Both the position numbers and the translations under genes were made by a program. A stretch of DNA of 64,000 nucleotides from Nemertoderma westbladi (lineage: Eukaryota; Xenacoelomorpha; Nemertodermatida; Nemertodermatidae): positions 57,723-121,722 of the forward strand of contig JAUCBJ010000641.1 in assembly GCA_032718475.1 (NCBI GenBank), written 5' to 3'. A model generated the notes under the pieces. That model was not told the DNA's origin, made no database searches, and saw nothing but the letters and a program-made list of their open reading frames with translations. Position 1 is the first letter of the stretch, and every line of letters begins with the position of its first letter. Below, piece by piece: positions 11,938 through 24,430 of this stretch.

Positions 11938-13272
11938 CTAATGGGAATGACAAGGAAATAAAGTGAAGTTAGATAACGTTATTTATATGATTCCAGATTT
12001 AGAGAGGCCAAAGGGGCGCAGTACAGGTAGCGCAGGGAAAAAATACGATACGAAAAGACGATTCGAGACGAACCAATTTCAGAATTTTTCATGATACGGT
12101 ACGATACCGTACGAATGCAATTTTTAGAAAATACAATACGATCCGAAAATTCCAAGACACACGAATAATGTTTCGTATTTTTTAAAAAATTTCAAAATTT
12201 TTAAGGTCTATTCCACATACCGGTAGCATAATAGTTTTCCATCAGTTTAACATCATTCACTCGCTTGGCGTTTTTTTCTATTACATAAATACCTACTGAA
12301 ATAGCCAACCATAGGCAATTATAGCTGCCTAGCATCTGGCTCTCTGGTAGGCCTACTGTATTCCCTATTGAAAAGTTTTACATGTGTTCAGCTGTTTGGC
12401 GCAGCATTTTAACTTGCGCCGCGTGCCGGGAGCTGGCGCAAAAATGTGTTACGCCGGGTGAAGTTCTGAAAGGGCTGGCGCAGAAATGTCAATGAATACC
12501 GGTATACTGCGCCGGGCGCTGGGGCAGCCAGCGTAGCATCGTCAATGATAGAGATGCTGCGCTCAGCGCTGCAGCGCAATTTTTGAATTGGTGGCGTAGC
12601 TTTGCACCAAGCAGGCGCTAGAATTTTTGCACTTGGCAGCTTCGAGCTTGGGGCCGCGTTCGCCGCAGAAAATAAATAGATAGGATAGAAAATAGATCCG
12701 TATTGCAGTAGGAAACATAGGCAGATAGGCCTGCCCTTAAATACCGGTAAGTACCTGACCAGACTGCCAGAACACTACAGCACTATGCCTACAGCACTCG
12801 GCATAGGCTTATACCAGCACCAGGCCTGCAGGCCAGCTACCGCCTACCGGTACCAGCTGACCTGTCTGCCTGTATCGACTGGTAACTGGCAGACTGGGTA
12901 CGCCATACAGCCATACGCATACAGGCATAGGCCTACGCCTAATCCCAGAATACAGGAATCGACTTACCATCACTATTATACCACGTTCCCGCATGAGAAC
13001 ATTCTCTGATATCAGACGAATTATGTTTGATTTTCTTGTACATTTTTATAGTTGACAGGTTGAAGAGGTTGGCCTCTCAGTCTCTACCGTCCTCCGTCAA
13101 GGTCAAACAGTAGGTACCAGTACCGGTACGGCAGTACGGTGTAGCAATAGCAATGAGTTGTCGCTGTGCAAGGTAGGCTACGTTCCGTACCGTTCAGCCG
13201 TCTGGCCGTTACAGATTGAACAGATATCTGGATATGGGAGTTCGAGTTGTCGTTGCGCACCTGACAGCCTGA
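11938..13272. other. Intronic or upstream DNA without a recognised gene
   Basis: No exon with MEMO1 N-terminal similarity was found. At 12040-12180 there is a patch rich in TACGATACGA-type words, including a short palindromic GATACGGTACGATACCGTAC. At 12400-12660 the DNA becomes GC-richer, with repeated GGCGCA words and two near-copies starting near 12431 and 12473. From 12720 to 13270 the sequence is built from recurring TACCGGTA, AGGCCTA and CTGCCTG words. This looks like decayed repeat DNA; no function is assigned. Confidence 0.5.
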
Positions 13273-16200
13273 CAGCAAAACTGGCCAATATTAACAATTC
13301 CAAGACGGTCTGGGCCTGACTGGTTGCCTAACTCAACTTTTTTCGAACCTTATAATTTAAAAGCCGTTGGTAATAACGACTTCGACACAGAATTCAACCC
13401 TGATGTGCATATAAATGCACATATAAATGCACCTAAAAATTGTACATACTACTTTTCAGATGATTTCAATGAAAAATTCAATAACGAAAATTTATATGAT
13501 TTGTCTTTACTTCACCTAAATTCAAGGAGCCTACCAGGCAACTTTGAGAACATATCTGCATATATAAAACAACAAATATCAATAAAATTTGATGCTATAG
13601 GAATTAGTGAGACATGGCTAAATGCAGATAGGCATATAATCGACAATTATAATTTGGAAGGATATAATTTTTTTCAAAAAAATAGGGAAACAAAGTTGGG
13701 TGGGGGAGTTGGTCTTTACATTAAAGACACAATATCAGCTATACCACGTGATGACCTTTCCAAGCTTCCGAGTATTGGAAATGGATTGGATTCACTATTT
13801 ATAGAAATTCCACAAGAGAAAAGTAAAAATATCTTAATTGGTGTCATTTATCGACCCCCTGATCATTGCATTCAGGACAGCATCACATCACTAAACATCA
13901 TATTACAAAAAATTACAGACGAGGGCAAAATTTGTTACCTTATGGGGGATTATAATATGGACCTCCTTAAGGTAGAACAGCATGCACCAACAAGTGATTT
14001 TTTTAATTTAATGACTTCTCATTGTTTTCACCCAACCATTTCTAAACCAACCCGTATCACTGACACAACTGCTACCTTAATTGATAACATATTTGTAAAC
14101 ACGCTTCCTACTTCTCTCGACTCTGGTATTTTTATATGTAATTTAACAGATCACCTACCCATATTTCTCCTCAGTAAATTTAACAGCAAACTTAGTAAGA
14201 GAGACATTAAAAAATTTGTATTACAGAGGCAATATTCTGAAAAAAACAGTACAATTTTTAATGAGAAACTCACTAGCTTTGACTGGAATACCATGTTGCT
14301 GCTAGCTAGTGACCATGACAATGCAAATGATATGTACAATAAATTTGTAGCAATTTACTCAAAAATATATAATGAGTGCTTTCCAATGAAACGAATAAAA
14401 TTAGCAAATCCCAAAACACCATGGATACCGCATAATATATTAAAATGTATCAAGAAAAAAGACAGATTTTACCACGATTACCTCATCCATAAAAATGAAA
14501 AAGCCAAAGAAAAATTTGTGAAATATCGCGATGCACTGAAGACAATCATTCGAAGGTCTAAAATTAATTATTTTAATAACGCCATGGACAGTAAAACTCG
14601 AACAGTGAAACAAATATGGCAATCTATAAATCAACTAATTAACCGCAAAGTCAACAAAACATCTGGGCCGACTTTAATTCATCATGATTCCCGTACTGCC
14701 ACGGAACCCAAAACGATTGCTACCTCCATGAATCAGTATTATTCTCGTGTAGCTTTTAATCTTGACAAAGAGATACCAATAGTCGAAGGTAATCCCATTG
14801 ATTATTTATCACCAATTAAATTTCCCAATTATCATCTAGATGAATTTAATAGTGTTTCATGTTCTGATATTAAAACAATAGTTTTGGATTTTGGTTCAAA
14901 GGCCAGCCCCGGTCATGATGGTATCCGTGGTAAAATTGTCCAGAACTCATTACAGCCGATCCTATTACCTCTAACATATATTATTAATTGCTCTCTCCGC
15001 ACCGGTATTGTACCAGACAGTCTGAAAATTGCACGAGTTATTCCAATTTTTAAATGTGATGACCCCACGATTCCTAAAAACTATAGACCAATATCGGTCT
15101 TACCATTCTTCTCTAAGATTTTCGAAAAAGTTGTTGCTAAACAACTTCTAAAATATGTCACCCACCAGGTAATTATATCGCCATCACAATTTGGGTTTCA
15201 GGCAAACATATCAACGCAATTAGCATTATTAACACTTGTAGACAAAATTACATCATCCCTTGAAAAGAAACAATCAACATTAGCACTCTCAATAGACCTA
15301 TCAAAGGCATTTGACACGGTTAACCATGCAATTCTATTAAGCAAAATGGAACACTATGGAATAAAAGGTGTTGCATTGGAATGGTTCCAAAGTTACTTGT
15401 TCCAACGTAAACAATATGTAGCCATTGACAATATTTGTTCCGAACAAAAAATTATCCAGTGCGGGGTGCCCCAGGGGTCCATTCTAGGTCCTCTGCTTTT
15501 CCTCCTATACTGCAACGACATAACCAATGTCTCCAAAATATTTAGTTTTGTTTTATTTGCGGACGACACCAGCATAGTTAACTCTAGTAATAATATTGAT
15601 AACCTGATTGCCAGTACGAACTCTGAATTACAAAATCTCCAAAAATGGTTTTGTGTCAATCGCCTATCCTTGAATATCAGCAAAACAAACTATATTATCT
15701 TCAATACAAGCAACCGGATCATCAGTCCATCAACTCCAATTCACATTAATAACATTGACATTACTCGAGTAAAGGTGGCCAAATTCCTTGGTGTACACAT
15801 AGATGAGCGACTAAACTGGAAGTACCATCTACACCAAATAAGTATGAAGATTAGTAAAAATATAGGTGTTATAAACAAGGTAAAATCATTTATGACTACA
15901 GAATCTTTAGCAGCTCTATACTACGCAATGGTCCATCCATACTTAAGTTACTGTACGGTAGTTTGGGGTAAATCAATAACGGACAATACTGAACAACTAG
16001 TACCCAGTTACACCAGATCAAAATTTAGACATAGAAGGAGGAGGAGGCGAAAAGTTTATGATGTTGTTTCAATAACAAACATTTTTAAATTGCACAAACA
16101 CCAACAGAAAATTATTTCAATAATTCAACATCGCGATCTTAATTTTTCACCACCTACACTTAATCACATTTTTACTCAACAAGTAGCTATCCTCTCCTTT

Positions 16201-16470
16201 AAGTCTATCCGTAATATAACCCCCCATGGGATATTGCCCGACCTATTAACACCCGTTTCAAATGTACACACCCATGAGACAAGATCCTCACAATCTCAAA
16301 ATGCGTTCCGTCTACGAAATAGGCTAAAAATCCGAACTCAATCTATTTACGCTCTAGCACCAGTAATTTGGAATGGTCTACCTCTTGCAGTGCGACAGTC
16401 TAGCGGATTATTACAATTTAAGTACAAATTAAATAATTTCTTAAGGGGTACTACTATAACTACAACGTAA
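13273..16470 (+). CDS. LINE ORF2: AP-like endonuclease and reverse transcriptase
   Basis: The N-terminal part is an exonuclease-endonuclease-phosphatase domain (about 13500-14170), with L N S R S L P near 13520, S E T W L near 13606, G D Y N M D near 13950 and D H L P I near 14150. The reverse transcriptase domain follows, with N Y R P I S near 15080, D L S K A F D near 15296, G V P Q G S I L G P near 15463 and catalytic F A D D near 15559. The C-terminal part ends with the I W N G L P motif usual for CR1/L2-like elements. The frame is uninterrupted, but I see no ATG before the M G D Y motif, so it is 5'-truncated, starts at a non-AUG codon, or depends on upstream sequence. An arginine-rich stretch near 16030-16055 looks like an in-frame insertion relative to related proteins. 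Confidence 0.9.
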   Translation, partial: QQNWPILTIPRRSGPDWLPNSTFFEPYNLKAVGNNDFDTEFNPDVHINAHINAPKNCTYYFSDDFNEKFNNENLYDLSLLHLNSRSLPGNFENISAYIKQQISIKFDAIGISETWLNADRHIIDNYNLEGYNFFQKNRETKLGGGVGLYIKDTISAIPRDDLSKLPSIGNGLDSLFIEIPQEKSKNILIGVIYRPPDHCIQDSITSLNIILQKITDEGKICYLMGDYNMDLLKVEQHAPTSDFFNLMTSHCFHPTISKPTRITDTTATLIDNIFVNTLPTSLDSGIFICNLTDHLPIFLLSKFNSKLSKRDIKKFVLQRQYSEKNSTIFNEKLTSFDWNTMLLLASDHDNANDMYNKFVAIYSKIYNECFPMKRIKLANPKTPWIPHNILKCIKKKDRFYHDYLIHKNEKAKEKFVKYRDALKTIIRRSKINYFNNAMDSKTRTVKQIWQSINQLINRKVNKTSGPTLIHHDSRTATEPKTIATSMNQYYSRVAFNLDKEIPIVEGNPIDYLSPIKFPNYHLDEFNSVSCSDIKTIVLDFGSKASPGHDGIRGKIVQNSLQPILLPLTYIINCSLRTGIVPDSLKIARVIPIFKCDDPTIPKNYRPISVLPFFSKIFEKVVAKQLLKYVTHQVIISPSQFGFQANISTQLALLTLVDKITSSLEKKQSTLALSIDLSKAFDTVNHAILLSKMEHYGIKGVALEWFQSYLFQRKQYVAIDNICSEQKIIQCGVPQGSILGPLLFLLYCNDITNVSKIFSFVLFADDTSIVNSSNNIDNLIASTNSELQNLQKWFCVNRLSLNISKTNYIIFNTSNRIISPSTPIHINNIDITRVKVAKFLGVHIDERLNWKYHLHQISMKISKNIGVINKVKSFMTTESLAALYYAMVHPYLSYCTVVWGKSITDNTEQLVPSYTRSKFRHRRRRRRKVYDVVSITNIFKLHKHQQKIISIIQHRDLNFSPPTLNHIFTQQVAILSFKSIRNITPHGILPDLLTPVSNVHTHETRSSQSQNAFRLRNRLKIRTQSIYALAPVIWNGLPLAVRQSSGLLQFKYKLNNFLRGTTITTT

Positions 16471-16933
16471 GTATCAATTTCACTTGTTTTCTATAATTAT
16501 TTCGCTAGTTATTGTTATCATTTAGTTATTATAATTTTCACTTGTTTTCTATATTCTGCTAGTTATTGTTATTCTATGTATCAATAATAAATTTAAACAT
16601 ATTAATGTACGTATTATAATTAGTTTTGTTGCAACAGTAAGCTTTTTGTAGGCCCATTTTAAGAATTGTATAAGGTTTTTTTTTTCTCTACTGTATGTAT
16701 ATTGTTTGTTTGTTTAAACTGGTGTCTGAAATAATGGGATCCTCCGTGCAGGCACCAGCCACGCAAATCTAATCCAATTATTTTAAATTCACAATGTAAT
16801 TAAATACTATATTATTAATAATAATAGCTTGTTTCTATCAGTTCATATTATTGTGTTGTGCATGCATTATTATATAATTTAATATCAATATTTGTGTGGG
16901 AATAGTTTAATAAAAGTTAAAGTTAAAGTTAAG
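13273..16933 (+). mobile_element. Non-LTR retrotransposon (CR1/L2-like LINE), nearly full ORF2 with 3' repeat tail
   Basis: A long endonuclease-plus-reverse transcriptase frame (to 16470) is followed by about 460 bases of 3' UTR. It ends in tandem AGTTAA units (16914-16933), a short 3' repeat tail of the kind seen in CR1/L2-type LINEs instead of poly(A). The 5' boundary is uncertain: the frame is open from 13273, just after a TGA, and no ORF1 is seen upstream. I found no clear target duplication. The element sits in the direction opposite to MEMO1, upstream of its recognised exons. Confidence 0.85.
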
Positions 16934-17514
16934 ACTGTATTCAGTACAGCAGTAGGTCAGTACAGTAGGTGGTACAGTGGTAGGCCAATATGTGTCTGAA
17001 TCTGAAAGCAGGCAGAAAAATGCTGTTTTTTACAGTAATCAACTTAATTAACTAATTAACTGCTATTATCTTAGCTTCTCGAAGGCCATACGCAAATAAA
17101 ACTGGGAAAATTTCTAAACTTTTTCCAAACAACATGTGTATGTACCAAGTTTGGTTAGATTTCATCGAGGATTCACTGAGTTATTAACGTTCAAAATTAG
17201 ACACAACAGAACGACAGAATAACAGACACCCCACACAGATTGAGATAGTGCTACCCGTATTCTAAGCTCGCTTAATTTCGTGGCTCGCCCCGCGTTAATA
17301 ATATTGTTAGAAATGTAATGAAACTTCCCCAGTAGGCCCTATAAGTCCAATACGATTTACTTAATCTCGATCCTACTTCTTATACCGACGTCCCCTTTCC
17401 AACTAAATTTCTAAGTTCTGAGACACGCGGCCGCAGAGATATAAGCTATTTAATTATTAACCTATCCATCACTCGGGAATTCTTTCCTAACTTTCAATAA
17501 ACTTTCAAAATTCA
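16934..17514. other. Non-coding repeat-like DNA between LINE remains
   Basis: No open frame of note. It starts with alternating CAGTA/GTAGG words and continues with AT-rich sequence. I recognise no family. Confidence 0.4.
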
Positions 17515-17829
17515 CTCATATAAAGGTGGAGAACCGAGTGATTTTAATAATTACAGGCCAATCTCTTTACTCCCCGTTTTATCTAAAATTTTCGATATAA
17601 TAATCAACCGTCAACTGCAATCCTACCTACAGTAGATAAATATAATATACTAAACAATTTGGGTTCCGTGCTAAAACTTCTACTTCTCAGACGCTACTAA
17701 CTGTTATAGAAAAAATACGCCCAGCCCAAGACCAATAATATTCAACTTGTACAATTTTCATAGATTTAAAAAAGGTCTTTGATAAGTTGAACCATAAAAG
17801 ACAAATTATTTCTAGTCTTGAACCCTACT
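17515..17829 (+). pseudogene. Decayed LINE reverse transcriptase fragment
   Basis: Three short pieces in shifting frames match a jockey/CR1-type reverse transcriptase: F N N Y R P I S L L P V L S K I F D (17539 onward), Q F G F R A K T S T S Q T L L (about 17654 onward), and F I D L K K V F D K L N H (about 17757 onward). The order and spacing agree with RT domains 2 to 4, and several frameshifts and stops lie between them. The catalytic F A D D part is absent. It ends at sequence resembling a DNA-transposon terminus (CAGTGCCGGATTAAG near 17834), where another repeat may begin. Confidence 0.8.
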
Positions 17830-19047
17830 GCCGCAGTGCCGGATTAAGCCTCTGGTGGCCCTAAGGCACATTTTAGTAATTTCCAAAAATGGCCCGAAAA
17901 TTTATATTTGTCCGCAAACCATTTCAAAAGAAAAAGCTGCTAAAAACAACTGAAATTGTTGCGAATGATATATAAAGTATTTTCGTTGGATGACTGCGTG
18001 CCAATAAGTACTTTGCAAGAATAGTTTTCATCAAGAATTGTAACATTACTAAACGGGATATTATGCTATTCTTATAAAACCTTTGCTATAAAAAGTATAA
18101 TAGAGCTTCATAAACTCTTTGTTCGAAAAATATGGCACTTTTTGAGCAGGTCGGTTTTTTTCAAAAATTCTGTAAATTGTGTGGCATTTATATGTAAATT
18201 AGCTCATGTTTAAAGATCTGTAATACCACCTGCATTAAAGTTCTTGGCTCAAGACTTTGGTAAAATGGACCTAGATATGTAGGCTATCTTCTATGAAAAC
18301 TTTAAAACAATTTTATTAGCACAAAATGATTGTTTTTGAAAAATTTATGGGGGTTTTAGTATGTCCGGGCTATATTTTGGGAATCTAATATTTTGTGATA
18401 GACAAAGTGTAGTAGGGTACACAATCGGTTCTAGAATATCCAAATGGCCATGTTTTACAAAACCAACGATAGTAGTCCTAAAGCTGCTGAACATTTTGGT
18501 ATATGTTTGATGGCAATTGAGTAAAAAATAAAATAGTAGTAGGGAATTGAGTGATGAAAAAGTCAAAATTGACAAACTGATAAAAAGGTTTGTTATACAG
18601 AGAGTCATAAATATCAGCAATATATTATGTTGTTGAAAAGAGCAGTTTTGAGGTAAAAAAATAATTCAATCTTGAAAACCGATCTTATGAAAGCCCTTCT
18701 ATCAAACTACAAAAAATTGTGTAAATTTTCGAAAATTTCATTTCTGTGGGGGTTATAGTTGGCCCCTGTAAGCATTTAACAATTTTGATCGGATCGTGGG
18801 AATGTGTTATTTATTTGCTGTAGGGTACTTATACAGGGTACTTATCTACAGGGTAGGGCCTAGTTATCTTTACAGGACTTGCTGAGAAATACAACACACC
18901 AAAAGTGCAAAGACATAATATTTCTGATCTAGATTTGGACTTGCTGAGAAAGTAATGTTCTTCGATAAGAGAATAGTCTCGGAAATAAGCACTTTTTGTC
19001 ACTATTTTAATTTACTAAAATTTAATTATGCTGTCCGAGAGTTTTAG
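17830..19047. other. AT-rich non-coding DNA, no gene seen
   Basis: It begins with CAGTGCCGGATTAAGCC, a word often found at ends of DNA transposons, but I could not find a matching inverted end. Two loosely similar stretches containing TATGGGGG/TGTGGGGG followed by TGTAGTAGGGTAC or TGTAGGGTAC (near 18348 and 18746) suggest an old duplicated repeat. No protein similarity recognised. Confidence 0.4.
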
Positions 19048-20163
19048 GTTTTGCAGGAATTGCTTGATCTCATCTGTAACAACTCAACTGTACCCGAAAT
19101 TTCATCAGAAACCATAAGGACTGCGATTCTCTCGTTGAACAAAAATAAGTCGCCAGACTCTGCATCACTAGTAGTGGAGCACCTACTAGCTCTTAATCCA
19201 ACTCTTGTTGTAGGGGTTCTCCACAATATCTTTAGAACATCGTTGCGCCTAGGTCATTGTCCCCAACTTCTTGGGGAGACGATAATTACATGTATCTATA
19301 AGGGTCACAGGAAAGATAGATTTCATCCATCCTCATATCGTCCGGGGTCTACGGTCAATATTATTGCAAAGATCTTGGAAGCGATTTGCCTCTCAGAATT
19401 TCTTCGGAGTGTCATAAAACCGCATGAGCTGTCGATGGCGTACCAGAAAGGCATTGGGTGTGACACTTCTATCAGTCTAGCATATGAGATTATAAACCAC
19501 TTTAACAGTAGCCGAGCTCCAGTGTACTTGTGCCAGACAGATATTGACTCAGCATTCGACACAGTGTGTAGACTCCTTCTGCAGTATTACCTTAGTGGCC
19601 GTTTCTTTTTCAAATTTGGTGAGGAGGTTGACATCAATAGCTTCACTCCAAGAAATGGAGTTAAGCAAGGATCTATCCTTTCACCGATCCTGTTTAATTT
19701 TCATATTTCTGATGCAATTGAGGCTGTTAAGAATTCTGGACTGGGGTGTAGAATTATTATGAATCGCAGTGTCTCCATCCTCAACTATGCCGACGATATC
19801 ATTTTATTTGCTGAATGCGGTGGGGACATCGATAATATGATGGTACTTCTGGATACCGAGCTAAAGAAAATTGGACTTTCTATCTCCATAAGTAAAACTC
19901 ACTGGACGATGGTAAATGGGTCATCTAAAGTGCAGAGTCTCTCTGACAGAACGCTATCAATCCTTGGTACAAATGTACTGTTCACTAAGTCAATATCTTT
20001 CCTTGGATTTACTTTCTACCAATCTCCATATCAGCTTCTAAATGAATGTCGACGCAGGATATCGTCAATGGGGGCGATCTTCCACACCAGGGGTTGGACA
20101 GTACGGCAATTTCCTGCGGAATGCATTGCCAGGCTATGGAATGCTGTCGCTGTGCCTGGTATC
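19048..20163 (+). pseudogene. LINE reverse transcriptase, part 1 of 3 (5'-truncated, split by BEL-A)
   Basis: An open frame with reverse transcriptase motifs: N K N K S P D (about 19138), Y R P G S T V N I I A K (about 19340), D I D S A F D (about 19545), G V K Q G S I L S P I L F N (about 19657), and catalytic Y A D D (about 19789). It differs clearly from the 13.3-kb LINE (YADD in place of FADD). The frame starts right after a TAG with no endonuclease domain, so it is 5'-truncated. It stops being LINE at 20163, where BEL-A begins; the last codons read beyond that point would come from the BEL-A LTR. The frame resumes at 33364. Clade not assigned. Confidence 0.88.
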
Positions 20164-21370
20164 TGTTCGCGCTTTCAGACCTTTGGCAGTTTAACCCGCC
20201 AAATTAAGATGTCTTCTAGATATTAAATCGTTTTTAGTCTATGACAAGTATTTGATTCACTACACTAGTCGAAACCAATCTGTGCGCGACCATTCACCCG
20301 CTGGATATTCCCGGGAGATTGGGTTCGACGGTTTAATTTTATTGCTATGTAAGCCTAATGTATTATTCGACTGACAGTATTATATAATCTCTGACAATAT
20401 TATTCACCTTCGGGAATATTAACAGTTCCTTTAGGACGTGGCGCTTTATCTATATAAACAGAGTTATGACTTAAACTACTCACAACGATATGGCTTAATT
20501 ATAATTCACATATATGGCGCATTCTTTAGGAATTGCTTCTTTAACAAACTCACTCATACGCAATGCTGCACAATACTGCACACTAATCTGCCAATCTTCA
20601 CTGATTTTAGTCACATATAAAAGGAACACAGACTGACTCATGTAGGGTCTATCAAATAACATTAGATTCACTTCAAACCACTTTAACATAAGTCACAATC
20701 GTTATTGGTAACCTTTCTCTCTTACCTTCGGTATATCAAGAATATTGGGTTTCGGGGTTATTTCTCGTTATTCCAAATATAATAATTCATCAACCATATT
20801 ATGAAGAACTGACAGTAAATAGCAGTATAAAACAACAACTGAACACTGATTGTTATGAGTTTGCAATGTTTCAGCAGTCAGGATGTATGATCAGTTAGCA
20901 GTGAGATATTTACAGGTTAAAGGATATATGTCCTTATAATTAAACCTACTAGTGTAAGACTAAAAACTGAAAACACGGAGGTGCCAAAAGCCGGTTCTTA
21001 GGCTCTGGGCAAAAACATAACACTGAACTACTGAGTTTCTGTATTTACCTCCAACACAGAGACAACAAACGCTCTGATTGGTCAACCTGAACAACGAGAG
21101 AACAAAGAAACAAAGAAACGTCGACGTGGCAATATCAGCTGCTAGCCGTCGTCATGGTAGCGACACTGTTTTCAAGAGTATCGAGCTTTTACGTCACGGA
21201 ATTACGGATTATGTCCTCTAAAGTACAAATACAGAAGAAATAGCTTTTATGTCCGCTAAAACACCAGTACAGCAAGGACACGGCCTTTTTATGCCTGGTA
21301 AACCAACTACAGAGTATTTTACGGGAAAAATAAGGAAAAATAACCGGGCAATTCAGCAAAAGCTTTTACA
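20164..21370 (-). repeat. BEL-A 3' LTR (left)
   Basis: 1,207 bp with TG...CA ends. It is nearly identical to 32152-33358 and alignable with the BEL-B LTRs. Its inner edge is followed by a polypurine-like stretch on the minus strand (TGGGAGCGG just before the LTR). Short frames inside it are shared by both LTRs and look non-coding. Confidence 0.95.
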
Positions 21371-22782
21371 CCGCTCCCAGAAAATGGGATTTTCAGTCTA
21401 TAAAATATAAAAATCACAGTTTCTAAAACATAAAGATACTCTAAACAGTTAGTCTTTCTTACGCAGACGGCGTTTACGCAGTTTTTTGAGGCTAGCAAGA
21501 GTCTTTCTCTCTTTGGGGGGAGCCACTTTACTAGGAGGGCCATAACTCCTGGGTGAAGGGTGCAATATGATTGCATCAGAAGGTGTAGGTTTATGGTCGA
21601 GGTATCTGCCGTTTCGATATGCTTCTCCTCGAGCTGATTTTCCTCCGCTCGTAGCTGGATACGTTCATCCAAAAACTCTCGCAGAGAATAGGATCGTCCA
21701 AGTTCGATAACTTCTTAGAGATTCTGGATTTCCCAATCGAATTGAGATAAGGCCAATTCGTTTATCGATTGGACTTACTGTTATAACTTACGTTTATCTG
21801 AACAAACGCAGGTTTCCTTTTTGATCTTTATAGAATAGCGTTTAACTCGTTTCGTACAACGCTCTCCTTCACCTTGATGAGGGGTTGTATCGCGTTAAAC
21901 GGGGACGACCATACGGTTGGATAGTGATATTAGGTGTCTGCGTCATAATCCGGCTAGGCAAGATGGGCGGCTAGCTAGAAATCACTGTCGGAGTGTTACC
22001 GATTAATTGTTAGGGTAGCACTAGATCTTGAACAGTGAATACCGTCCGCGAGGATCCGCGACACCACCAGGATCACAGGTCTGAGGTCCAACTAAGGAAT
22101 GAGGAGGTTTGACCGAGTATTCCGGGACTCTGATCGTAGGTTTACTCTAGGATCGTTAGAGCCGAGTGAGCATAGGTGATACGTCAAACAAGTTTCGCTC
22201 GAAACTCCAGTAAATATAATGAATACAACTGTGTTTAACACAACGTTTCCGTGGATGTTTATGTCTTTCCGTTTATTGGCTGGATCTAGGGCATTTACCG
22301 TAATAATACCAAAGACGCACGTCTGGTAGGGGAAACGCGGGTGATATTTATTTGTTGTTACAATGCTTCTATCAAGAATTCCAAATATACGTTGGAGTTA
22401 CCGCGTTTATTTGTTTCTTTAGTGTCTTTTCTTTCGAGTCGATTTCGAATAGAATTTTCGCATTCGAATTTCAGTTTATGGTTCCGACTCCGCTGGGCAG
22501 GATATATAGTCGACATAGTCCGTATTGTGTAAATCGATAGGATGACCAGTAGTTAAGAAGACCATATACGTACCATTACGCTGCGTATATCGAGCAGCGA
22601 ATTTTCTATAGTCCAACTCGCGCGCGAGCTGCTCTTGGGACATTGGCGGTTCGATATAACGACCATCGTCCTCCGCAGCAGTTGGACTAACGTCGCCGCG
22701 TATTAAGCTATCAACAAACGCTTGTAAAAGTAGAGTATATCGCTCCCCGATACCAAGACCATCTTCTATCAACTCCGTCATA
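21371..22782 (-). pseudogene. BEL-A remnants of ORF2 and ORF3
   Basis: The start of ORF2 is preserved at 22782 (M T E L I E D G L G I, against M T E L I E D D L G I in BEL-B) and can be followed for about 85 codons. It is then interrupted by deletions and frameshifts. Later pieces match the coiled-coil part of BEL-B ORF2 (A E E N Q L E E near 21640) and the very end of ORF3 in DNA (21440-21590, lysine/arginine-rich tail). The central part of ORF2 and nearly all of ORF3, including its zinc knuckles, are missing. This shows that ORF2/ORF3 were ancestral to the family. Confidence 0.88.
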
Positions 22783-24430
22783 TCTGCTATATATGAGTTT
22801 ATCCATATTATAATGAGTTTATATTTAGGCGAGCGGACGTCGCTGCCTACCCCAATCAACCCCCGGACAGTACGAGATCCTCAGCGCCGATGTGTCGTCG
22901 CCGCTGTACTTTCGCCAACGACGTAGCCGCACAACGACAACGACCACCGGCACAAGTCACTCAACTGTCCGTCCCAAAGGCTTAGATGTACTTCAGGTTT
23001 TCCTTGGAGAGTTAGGTTACTTTTACGATTGCGACTAGCTACTGTAAACACACTTTAGCAGTAACATTCACCTATAAACTCACAAATACCACACAACTGG
23101 TCACAACTACGCACATTCGGGCCATTTGTCCGTTAGTCAATGCCTTCCAGAATGTCACTGTATTATTATGTATCCTTGGATACTAGTAGTGCGCTATTTA
23201 TTCCCTATGCTATTCAATGGGACAAGCTTTCTATTGTTCGTTTAACTCAATTCTAATTCTAGCGTGGTTGTTGCTATGGTGACATTATGCAAAGCTAGCG
23301 GTAGAATTAGAGTAATTCCAATGCATACAGATCTGGGATGTTATTTAATAGTAATTCTTTAATAGTCAATGTCCTGTTTATACATGACTTTACGAATTTT
23401 ATCGGCTATTAACTATGTTTGGGAGACTTTCGTACACGCATACGCATAATAATATAAATCTCCGCTCCCTTGATCTATTAATTAATGGAATTTTGGGAAT
23501 GTTATAAATTGCGTAAAATGGCAATTTATTAAATTCATTAAAAGACATGAATTTAAATTTATTCCCTGAAATTTTATTATTTGATAATTAAATGGACATA
23601 TTTTGATTCTAGAACTTGTCTAGGGACACAAGATCCTTAATTCTAAGAAAATTGTCTCTTTAAGAATATCGGTAAATGCTACGATATCTTAATTGACTAG
23701 AATTGTTGAAGGATCTGAATTTTACAGATTTTGACTTATTTGATTTGTAAATATTAACTAATTAATATTTGAGATGGGCACCGATTTATTCCAGAACTTG
23801 TCTGGGGACGTTAACCATTGATTCTAGAATTTGTCTTTCAAGTATATCGGTGGGTGCCACGATATCTTAATCGACTAGAATTACAGATGGTCAAAGGGTT
23901 TAACAGATTTATTTTGCGTTATACGCTACTGTTAAAGGGACATCACGCTACTATATGTATTATTTAATATACGGTATGAGAGCAATATCGCACGAAGCAA
24001 TGTCAGTGTGAAGAGGCAAGTCGTTTCCAAGGTCTACCCAGAGCTTGGTTTAGCCGAGACACGAGGATCTGAACTTTGCATTCCTAATACTCTGCCTACC
24101 AATAATACTTAAATATAGTAGTGGCTTTATTGTACTTTAATAAGTACAGACATTTCATCTCACTGCAGTTACGTATTTATAATATAATACGGACAGTAAG
24201 GAAAGAGAAAAAATAATTATTTCTTCGCCGTCTCACTAAATATAATATAAGTAATTACGTACGTAATAAACACGAATATATTGCACTATTCTACAAAATA
24301 ATCGCCAAAATAATATTCTACTAAATTAAATAAAACGATTATAATAAAATTACATAGTAATACATACATAAATATAAAAATGATAAAAATAATATAAAAT
24401 AATAGAGTCACACGCCCACTCCATATGTTG
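22783..24430 (-). other. BEL-A non-coding spacer between pol and ORF2
   Basis: No open frame, yet closely matched by 44871-46513 of BEL-B. It includes a pair of similar stretches beginning near 23608 and 23791 (AGAACTTGTCT, later TACGATATCTTAAT or CACGATATCTTAAT). The end near the pol remnant is AT-rich. A role as promoter, leader or splice region for ORF2/ORF3 is possible but not shown. Confidence 0.7.

Noticed and set aside
12785-13278. Small frames in the ACCGGTA-rich DNA upstream of the LINE
   Set aside because: Composition follows repeated words and no homology or splice context supports an exon.
17830-17850. CAGTGCCGGATTAAGCC as the end of a complete DNA transposon
   Set aside because: No inverted partner or target duplication was found, so only a possible remnant is noted.
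20438-20689. Small frames on both strands within the BEL LTRs (also at 32426-32677)
   Set aside because: They are short and overlap each other on opposite strands inside non-coding LTR sequence.
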